64,000 nucleotides of DNA, taken from Paralvinella palmiformis (Eukaryota > Annelida > Polychaeta > Terebellida > Alvinellidae). Below are positions 24,501 to 35,231 of the stretch, one piece after another. The notes under the pieces were generated by a model. That model was not told where the DNA came from and made no database searches. It saw only the letters and a program-made list of their open reading frames with translations. Numbering within the stretch: position 1 is the first letter of the stretch; each line of letters opens with the position of its first letter. A program made the translations under genes and the position numbers. Where the stretch lies: NCBI GenBank assembly GCA_025642065.1, contig JAODUP010000431.1, positions 1-64,000 on the forward strand, in the 5' to 3' direction.

Positions 24501-27500
24501 AGCTAAGATTCTCACAGGCAAATGTGCCATCTCAGAATATGATGGGTGCGCCAATAATACAGCAGCCTCTTATGCAGCAGCAGCAACAACAGCCATGTCT
24601 ACTTCGCATGACATCTGAGCAGGTGGGAATTATAGAATGTAGAGAACAATAAAATTATGACCAGTATAAATATATGCTTTATGGAAGTCAGTATTTAATA
24701 TATTTGATAATATTTACAAATGTTTGTTTCTTTTTCATGTTTGCTAACTGATAGTCATATTGTGTGAATCTTATGAACATGAGATATACCTAAGCATTAT
24801 GGGTATATTTGATTCAGTTTGAAAAAAGGTTTTTAATTCATATTATATATCTTCACAGTTTCTTACCGTAGGAATTTGATTGTAAGCTTGGTACTTAATT
24901 TGATTTGTGATTCCATAATTTTGTATTTATTCTGGAAGCCGATATTTATATTGTGTGGTTGCACATCTGTGGCTTCTGTTTCATTTCTGATCCTACTGTG
25001 ATTGAACAAATTCATGTGTGTGGGGTGTATGCTTCCTTATGGTCATGGTATTCATGAGGTTTGGAGGAGGCGGGAATCGAAACAGTGGCACTCTTGTGGG
25101 GGAAGGGGGTATATTATCCAGCCACATACCTGGTAATGTTAACTCTTGTTAATCAGAAACCTAACCCAAATTCTAAATTAATTTAGAATTAATCACTAGG
25201 GTTGAGCCGTGATAGTGCAGTTAGTTAGGGCATAGGACTCGTAACCAAACATTCACAGGTTCGAGGCTCCGTGAGCTGCAATGCTGTCATGTGGCAACTG
25301 GTTCACTCATCCATAAAAAATTTAGTACCTGACAGGATGCGATGGCTATGTGTTTGAGTAATGCTTTGCGCCTATAATGGCAGCATGCATTGTATGCTCC
25401 TTTGTGGGTTGAGATATGTGCTGGGTGGAAACAGGTCTGAGTCAGGGATAATAATAATGTAAAGTGCCTCGGAGCAGCTTCTAGCTGAATAGGGCACTAT
25501 ATAAATGTCACATTATTATTATTGTTGTTAGGATGAAGCAGTAAATTATAGACCAAGTGTGTAGGCTGAACTAGTAAAACTCAGAGAATACTCATTCATC
25601 AATAAACACCAGATGCTCAGATAACTTTTTCTCAATCTGATGCTAGCCCTATGGACAAGGGAGGGTGGGTTGAGGAGGTGATGGTATGAGCTAAACAGAA
25701 CATTATTGAACAGTACACTACTCATGATATACATTGACACTGTTCCATAGTATATAAAGGTGTAACTGAAGAGAAAGATATCTTAATGCATCACTTTCTG
25801 ATTTAAGCTGTATACGTTCCTTCAGACTTGAGTGTTGTTTCTGACTGCAATATTAATGCGAAGCAACTCTTGTAAACAATGAAACATGCATCCTACAAGT
25901 TGTTACAAGAAATTTTTATTTAGTTTGCAGAGATCATGTCAGTCACGAGTTATTAATTGTAAAATTCACTGTTGAATATAAATCACAATTCGATCTTTGT
26001 CTCTCTTACAACAGAACATACACTTCAATCCACGTTTCCAGTCAGCCGTGTCCAGGCCACCCGATGTACGATTAGCCTGGCAGTCATCACAGTCACAGTG
26101 TGCACCAACCCAGTCATCACCACTGAGACCGATGTTTAATGTGCCAAGACCTAATCTTGAGCAGAAACAATTCCAGGTGGGAAATGTTAATCTGTCTAAT
26201 ATGGGGAGGGAAGTGTTAATCTGTCAGATACAAGTTATGCTGCATATCAGATTAACATTGTCTTCCCTGTTGTTACACCTGCAGGATTATTACAGCACAT
26301 TTTATTTACCTGGAGTGATTTGAATGGTATCTATGTACTTGTATTTGTGAGATGTTTCACAAGGAGTCACCTTTGTGCAATATGTGCTAACACCAATGTT
26401 AACTAAACCACTTCCTGAGTCACTCAAAGGAACACGTCACCATCGTTTCAAATTTTTAGGACTAAATAATGTCAAAATGTGTACCTGATCAACCACATAT
26501 TAAACAATCCAATTCTAAGTTCTGATAGATCAATTATAACTCGTCTGTGCATGCCGCTGTTTTGAAGCAAGACCAGAAGCACTTGACAGCTGACATCACT
26601 CAAAACAAGCAGTTTGGCTGAAAGTCTGTATAACCAGTTTAAAGGGACAGTCCACCCTCAGAAAATATTTTTAAGATATTTAATGCTTAGAACAGTAACC
26701 AAAAATTCCACAATAATAATCACGAAATATACCTGATAGCATAGATATAGGGAAATAATCCAAATTACTGGAGGGCCACCTTATGGCTGCACTGGAAGCC
26801 AGATTCAAAGGTGGGAAGGAGAAAACTGAAATGCTCTGATGTCACATGGGCAATCTCTAGACTGACACAGATTATAGTTTCTCTTGAGCATTAATATCTG
26901 AGCCATTTTGAATCATCTTCCTCTTGTCAGGTTCCTTTGGGCTTAAACTGATATGGTTGTATGTCATTCATGATGTAATTTTAACAACACAATTGCATTA
27001 TGTTCTGGAATAATTCTTTGCTCACACTTGTTTACATGCTTTTGTATGGGCTCTACTAGTATTCAAAATAGCGGTGATCGTTTACACATTTTGAAATTAT
27101 TTATGATATTTGTGAGTATAGCTGTATTAGACCTGAAAATTTGAAATGAAGGTGGACTATCCCTTTAAAAACATGTAAACAAGTGTTAGCCAAGAATTAT
27201 TCCCAAATGAAAATGTAGCAATCTTATTAAAATTACACCATTAATGGCCAGAAGGAACATTACAAGATATAAATGATTATGATTCTATTGAAGAAAGTGG
27301 AATCACTGAAGAAAGTGTGAGGACAACCAAGAATACTAACTAGTGTCTACATGGAATCATTCAGTAGTACACAAAATGGCCGAGCTGTTAATCATTGAAT
27401 GTGTACACTCAATAGCTAAGCCAGAGATACTGGGTATAGGATCCTTGTGTCAAAAGACAGAACGCTTGACATTTCTCCTTCCTTCCTACCTTTGAATCCA

Positions 27501-27548
27501 TCTTTCAGTGAAATTGTGATGACAGCCCTCCAGTAATTGGGATTAATT

Positions 27549-27593
<45 letters not shown>

Positions 27594-30500
27594 AGCAAGT
27601 ATAGTTTGTGATTATTATCGGGGAATTTTGGCTTACTTTTATAAGCTTTAAATAAAAGTGTGTTTTTACCGAAAACCACATTTTGTTCCTCAATATTCAT
27701 CTTATTTGTTGTTAATGGTAACAGTAGGGGTAGTGGTAGTAAAAATAGTAGTATTTTAACAACAGTTATAAAGGTATCTATTTAAATATATTAATTAAAG
27801 GCAAACAGTTTGGGTGTTTAACAAAACAGCATATTGATTAAAAACAATTTATTGGTTGACATCAGGACTACAGCAGTACAAAAATTAAGCTGGTTAATAA
27901 CATAAATCACATAACACATTGCAGCTATTTAAATAGTAATTGTTTAAATATTATTTAAACATTAATCTCATAACTATGTTAGAAAGGTGTATGATATCAC
28001 TGAAATTTGTATTCATATCACGGTCTTATGGTCATTGCTAGTCTACCCTTGTGCTTGATATAGTTTGTTAAGAGCTGATCAGAGAGCAAGCAATATAAGT
28101 TTCAACTTCTTTTGTTTTTTAAACTTTTAAAAATTTGTAGGTATAATTTTGTTACAGAGATTTATATCAAGATATTAGTCATTTTTGTTGTAAAAGAATA
28201 ATATTTGTTCCTATTACAGAGTCCACCACGTATGTCGGAACCTTGGAATCAAAACCGTGGTCCAGTGTTAAGGGAACAGCATCCTGCATCTCTTATGTCA
28301 CAGTCACAGCTGGGCACACGTCCGAGTTTAACAACCAGTCAGCCAATACAGCCATTTAATAACATACAGCAACCAATGTTTCCAAAACAGTCAAGCCTTC
28401 AGCTGTTGCAAGACCAGGATGAACGAGTCCAGCAGCCACCATTTGGTAGAGGTGCGCCACCTCAATTGATGGCACCACCTACCATGGATCAGGTGCCTCC
28501 CCAGCAGAGATTTCCGAATCAGCGTCCCAGTCTTCCACGTGCTCCTTCAAACTTCAATCACAATCAGAACAGATTTCCAAATATGGTAAGAGTTAGTCTC
28601 TTGCACATATGAAATAGAGCACACTTAACTTTATGATTGGTGTGTGTGTGTGTGTGTAAATTGTTACTGCTGACTAACCTTAATTCCAATCTTTGATAAA
28701 AGGTTAACCGTGAGCCACTAGGACAACCCATTCAGACACTTGTAAACAAACGCTCTGGGGCACTAGGTCAAGTTCGTATCGGCCAGCAGCAAAACTTAAA
28801 GGGACCAAGACCGCCTGGTATCAGACCACATCAGCAGCAACTTACACCTGGGTCTGTTTTGTTACTTAAACTTATAAATGTGTGTGTCTTGTGTCTGTGT
28901 GTGTGTGTGTGTGTGTGAAATTCATCAACATAACAACAACAATTCGTTTATGGTTGTTTTCTCCTTATGAAGGGATTGGCTGTGGGTTCCCTCACCAGTT
29001 TTCACCATTTTACCTCATCTTATGCATCTATTCTATTCAGCCCATACTCTCATGTCCTTCTCCATCACCTGATTCCATTTCTTCTCAAAATCTTAATGAT
29101 GCCTATATGGTCTAACTGATAACACAGTTGATTACAGATCACTCCCACCTGAGTTCAAATATCGGCATGGGCATGTATGAAGGGTGTTTTACTTTGACTT
29201 CACCTCATTACTATTGAAGGTCATTTGACCCATTTAACCTACCATGTGCACAAAAACATCAATCCATAAAACATCAATCATTATCATCACCATTTCATCC
29301 CATGCATTTACTTCATTCAGCAAGTGCTCCATATACTCTTTCCATCTCTTCCTGAAAAACTTCAGCCTTAAAACTACTCTTCAACCTTCATTCCTCGAGC
29401 AGTTCACTCTGACTACATCCTGCCTTTTGTTTGCCAACTGTTTTTCTGTCCTGAACTGCCCTTCTTCAGTATTGAGATATTAATATGTGTTATTTATATA
29501 GCACCCTATTCAGCTAGACCTGTTTTCATCCAGCACATATCTCTACCTTGTGCACAAAAGTGGCCGTAAAACGTCAATCAACAGCATCATCACCCAGCAC
29601 ATATCTCAACTCTCAAGGAAGCATACAACACATGCTTTCATCATAGGCGCAAAGAGTTACTCACACATAGCCATCGCATCCAGTCAGGTACTCATTTTTA
29701 TGGACGAGTGAACCAGTCGCCACATGACAGTATTGCAGCTCACAGAGGGTCGAACCTGCGGCTATTCGCTATGAGTCCTACACTCTAACTAACTGCACTA
29801 CCATGGCTCGACAAATTGTAATAAAAGAATTGGGGTTGAATTTGTTTATATAGGATTGTTATGGTAATGTACTGATACTTATGCATATAAGCCATTTTTT
29901 TGTGCTTCATACCTCCAGATTGTATATCTCAGGTATTAAAAGCTGTCTGTAGGATGTTTCATCGATCTGATCATCGTATTTCTCTAGAGCGTAGCCCTTG
30001 GTCATATATCCCCTAATGTTGATCAGAGTATCAGCTGAATATAATCATCACTCTTCTACATGATACATTGTTCATGCACACGTATAAACATGAACACACA
30101 CGCATAAGCACAGAGATGGCAAGAGATAAAGACATTCTTCAACAGTACCTAGCCACCTGATTGTTATCTTTTTATCTTCTATCTTAACAGCATCAGGCCT
30201 CCAGGTGTGGTACAGCCAACACGGCCATCTGCACCGGTTCAACCCAGTCAGCAACAGATACAGAAGCAGCCACCTCCCAAACCAATGACCGAAGCTGAAA
30301 AGGAGGAAATACAGAAAAAAATCAAGAGAGCTCAGAGGTTTGCTCAGCCAGCTCCTGTCATGGCTGGAGTCACCAAGAAGATTATTCTGGGAAAGAGGCT
30401 ATCCACTGATAATTCTGAGGCTAGTCTGCCAAAGACACTGAAACCAGTTCAAACAGAAATGACAGTGAAGAGAATTGCTATCAAGACTGAGCCTCAGGTG

Positions 30501-33500
30501 GAGAAGAAAGCAGAGGATGCTCTCAATATCGCTGATCCTGAACTTGATGTATGTTTTTCTTTTGTCCTCTGTGTTTTGGTCATTGTTCCTGTTAATATTA
30601 AGTGTGCGCATCCGTGGTCTAACTGGTAGCGCGTTGGATCACAGATCACTACCACCTGAGTTCGAATCTTGGTGTGGACATATCTGAAGGGTGTTTCATC
30701 TTTAACTCCGCTTCATTACCTTTGGAGGTCACTTGGCCCATTTAGCCTACCATGTGCAAAAAGGTGGCTGTAAAACATCAATCATCATCATCATCCTATT
30801 AATATTAGTGTCAAATTATAATATCTTGGAGCAGTCTTGATTATGCAATGAAATATTTTATGCTTATTTATTTTCTGTTAGTTCTGCTCATGAGCTGACC
30901 TGTTGAAACCAAGTTTCAACTGCCAGCAAGTGCCTTTCTTACTATGATAGTTGCTGCATGCAGAACCCAGTGATGTGAAGTGACTTATATAACGGGTTTT
31001 TGTGGGGGGATTATGGCTTCTTGATTTGTTAAATGATGTTACACTGGATGAATACTTGATCCGAAACACCAACTCGGACACCACTAATATTGTCTACATC
31101 ACCCCACAGTGTTGCTTCTAGGATGTGTTTTCTGGCGATACCTGTGCCCCACATGGCGCAGAATAAAACCCCATGGTGTAATATTATATGTATTGTGTGC
31201 CTTAACGGTCTCCCTGTCACTATTATATTTTGTGTGAACGGTTCCTAGGCAGTGCTAAGTCCCATGTAAGGCGATCAATGTTGCTTCTAGGATGCGTTTT
31301 TTGCCGGATTCCCCCGATATTTTAATGTATGGTGTAAAATAAAAAAATCCCTGAGGACCACATGACGCTGAATAAAATCCCATGATGCAATATTGTAAGT
31401 GTTGTGGGCATTAACAATCTCCCTATCACTTTAGCTTTAATAATGTCATACCGCTGGTATGGCATTATCAGCAGAAAATGGGTCGTGATAAATGCCAAAT
31501 ATTTATCATCCGATAGTTTCCTGATCTGAAATAATGCCAAAATCTACTCTGTAGCCATTTCAGATGTCATATTTTATAAATATTTACTGAATATAAGAAC
31601 CGTGCTTGAAGGATGGGATAGATTTTGGTGGGCTGGTGATCTTGGTTGTTAAACGTCCATTTTGCATTATGATGGTCACACGACTCAAATACTCCTGATT
31701 GGCCAGTTACCCAAATAATTTCTTCCAGGCCTATTGATAAAAATACTTCAAAGGGCATGCAAATGTCATCATTTTCAGTTCAAATATTCCTGGGGGTATG
31801 CATTTGTACCCCTAAATGGTTTTCATGCCAAGTGACCATGTTACATTAAAATCCCCCACATTTTTAAAACCGAGGGGGTGAGCTCCCCCACATAGGCTAA
31901 ATCCTAGAAGCAACACTGAACCTATATATCACTGCTGTTGATGTAGGGTGTTTCCATAGTTGACCAAAGACATCTAGTACCTGGGTACAAATCCAGACCT
32001 GGCTATATCTGAAGTGTTTCTCATCTTTATATTTGTATGGCGTGAGGCATCTATTTAGTGCCAAGTATATTTAAGGTACAATTTAATTCTGAGTCATCAG
32101 ATATACAGACATTTAGGAAGTAATGATTAGGAATGACTTATTTAATACTGCAGCAGGTCTACATTGTCGTTTTGATTTAAATTATGTTACGTTTGACATT
32201 CGTTCGGTTGATTTTATCAACACAGGTCTATCTGGATGAAGAGAAGGAGAGAATGGAGAGGATGAAGCAGTTAGCCGAACAGATAAAAGAACAGAAGAGG
32301 AAGAGGCGTTTAATGAGAGCGAAACAGGCTGCCCAACAAAAGGCAGTAGTACAACAACAACAACAACAACAAATAGGTAAAGATATGTACACGGACAGAA
32401 GATGTAGTAAATGCGTTTGTGATGTGGTATAATTTAGGGACCATTAAACAACTCCAATTTGATTGTTAAATATTGCCTAATGTCAATTATAGATTGCTAG
32501 CAAGACTGAGTTTGGTGAACATTCGACCTGCACACCATGCCACTACAATAACATGCACAATATGCACTGATTGCTTATATAATCAACCAATATTAAAACT
32601 GTGACTGTAGCTGTATTCCCCAGTTTATTGTCATTTACCTATACACACTGTCTCATGATTGGCTGGACAGTCTGATGGTGCAGTGATTAAACACCCTGCA
32701 ACAAATATTCAGGTTTTGGGTTCAGATCTAGTATATAACTGTGGGATATGTTTCCCTGAAGGGTTGCCCCTAGGCTATATGTCCTGATCACTACCTCCCG
32801 TGTTCGAATCTCGGCATGGGCATAGCTGAAGGTTGTTTCATCTTTAACTTTGCTTTGTTACCTTTGGAGTTAGCTCGGTCCATTTAGCCTACCATGTGCA
32901 CAGAAGTGGCCATAAAACATTAATCATCATCATCATCTATATGTCCCAGGTGTGCACAATGATGAAGCTAAACAGTTCCACTGGACTTAACTCTTGTGAT
33001 TGGCTGTACATCTTTATTTGTGTTTGTATTTATTCAGCATCATATAATTGTTATAATTCATAAATTAACTAGTACAGCATTGAAAAAGAGAATATCATAC
33101 ACACAATGCTTATATTAAAGGGATTCCCCCAATAAAACATCTTGAATTTTAGGTAAGTAAATTAATCAAATATTGGATTACCAGCCTAGGTGAATGGCAT
33201 GATGTTTCAGCTTGAACATGCTTGTTGACTATTTAAGCCATTGAACTTGTTTTCATATGGACACAGAAAGCTACTGTGTGCTTAGAGCTTCCATTAGTCA
33301 ATTCCAAGCTGAGTGTTGTACATAATTATGTGTTGTAAATAAGTGTATGCCACTTTTTGTTTATTAGTTGTGGTCTCCCATTTCTTCATAAACACATTTA
33401 TGTTATTAAGAATGATACGAGTCTCGTGTATTCCATTGCTTTAGACATAAGCTTTAGCTGTCACTAAGAGTGTTGGTGCATTGTTGCTAAGAAGCTTCAC

Positions 33501-35194
33501 ACAGTTTGGGTGGTAGCCATTTATCTTCAATATTACTTCACAGTAAACCTTTTCACTGCCTCTTAAAATGTTGGGTGTTTAAAAAAAGAAGCTTCACACA
33601 TTTACTTACTGAAACAGTTATTCCGATTTGATTTTACTTTGGTAATTTTATTATTATTATCATCATCATCACCATCGTTATTATCATTTATTATCAGAAC
33701 CATCTATTAAATTAGAGAAAACAGGACTCCAATCAAAGCCAACCCAGCAGAGTCAGACAACGGATGTACCAATACCTACTATGATGACGCCGAGTACCCA
33801 GGCAGCCCTGAAGAATATACCAGTGGGCGGTGTTGCTAAGCTCCCCGATGGACAGTGGCGCAAGAAGGTCAGAGTTCGCGATGCGAGGTCAGGGGCCATT
33901 AAGATCAAGTTCTTCAAGATTACCGAAGAGGAAGCTAAACGAGTGATCAGTAGTGGTTCAGCAAGGAATAAGATCGCCAGTCAAACTGTTACACCTACAG
34001 GTCAGGAACCCAATGTGGGTCAGGGACCATTCAGAGGTCAGGAACCCAATGTAGGTCAGGGACCTCTCAGAGGTCAGGATTCTGCCATCAGGGTGATCTC
34101 TACAAATATTGCCACTCCTAATCAGATCTCAAACCCTGTAAGACCAAGGAATATGCCATCGCAGTTTAATCAAAATCCACGGTGAGTTGTCATAATTGTG
34201 TATGGGGGAGGGGGAGGGGAATACTTATCAAGAATGTGTTGGGCTTGGAACCCACACAATAAGTCCTGTGGATGTTGGTGGAATTTTGGTTTGGATGCAT
34301 ATCTAAATCATTCAACAGGTGTATCTTGTCATACTAACAATCTTAACCAATGAGTGTAATCTCAAAACTCACCTTATTCTTTTGTTGTACTTAGTGCTGA
34401 TTGTAATGGTACTGTTGATATGTATTCTTTTGTATAAATTATATAATTCACATTTCTAATTAGCTAAAGATTTGAACATATTGTTCAGATAGTGATTAAT
34501 AACTGGAAGTCACAAATCAAACAAATCAACAAAAAAACATGCATATTTTAAAAATTAAAGGAAACATAGCTAGAGATTGAGTCTGGTGTCCAAATTTAGA
34601 GGAAATTGAGCTCTATCATATGGCATAATTTGATTTCGCATACCACTTATCCTACATGCTAACATGAACCCACATATTTTTTTAAAACATAATTATTTCA
34701 GATTTCTATGGTTAAATTCCAAGAACAGATTATATATGCATGATTGTCATGCATATTATTATTACTTTAGAGTACAGAGATTGAAATTGTATAGTTTGAA
34801 CATTGTTAACTATCATGGTTCTGAAGATATTGACTTGCAAAGTTGCTAGAAAAAATAATCAAACTTGACTAATTCCAGATTTTGACTTAACCCGCCAACC
34901 ATTTTATTGCAATTTTAGATAGATATAGGACACAGCTTTCAGCCCTGAAAGTTTCAAGTCTCTGTGCCACCAATTAATTAATAAAGTAAATCAGGGTCCA
35001 AACAGGGCTAAAAATTTGGCGCAATTTCGAAAGTTGCATAATTAGAGGTACCCCATGACACTTCAAAGTGGTGTAACTCTGAAAGCTAAAGATTGTGCCA
35101 GACCTCATCATAAACATCGTAGTTGGTATATAAAAATATTAATACAATCTAAAGTGGTCAGGTGGGAAGCACTTGTCCATTTTATATGGAATGA

Positions 35195-35231
<37 letters not shown>

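Larger units (their letters stand above)
26427..27660 (+). mobile_element. MITE M1 (outer copy), split by a second M1
   Basis: The left part (26427-26637: CAAAGGAACACGTCACC, TTTCAAATTTTTAGGACTAA, ATTAAACAATCCA, GACCAGAAGC) and the right part (27168 onward: ACATGTAAACAAGTGTTAGC, ATTTCTCCTTCCTTCCTACC, CCTCCAGTAATTGGGATTAA) are collinear with the uninterrupted M1 copy at 36003-36502. The right end is blurred. A (TA)n at 27552-27590 has grown where the sister copy reads TATATCTATGATATC. Confidence 0.72.

Noticed and set aside
30606..30680. tRNA gene
   Set aside because: It has A- and B-box sequence but no cloverleaf, and it is followed by the S1 body, an (ATC)n tail and a target duplication. It is a SINE head. 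The same holds at 20950-20996, 25200 and 36744.
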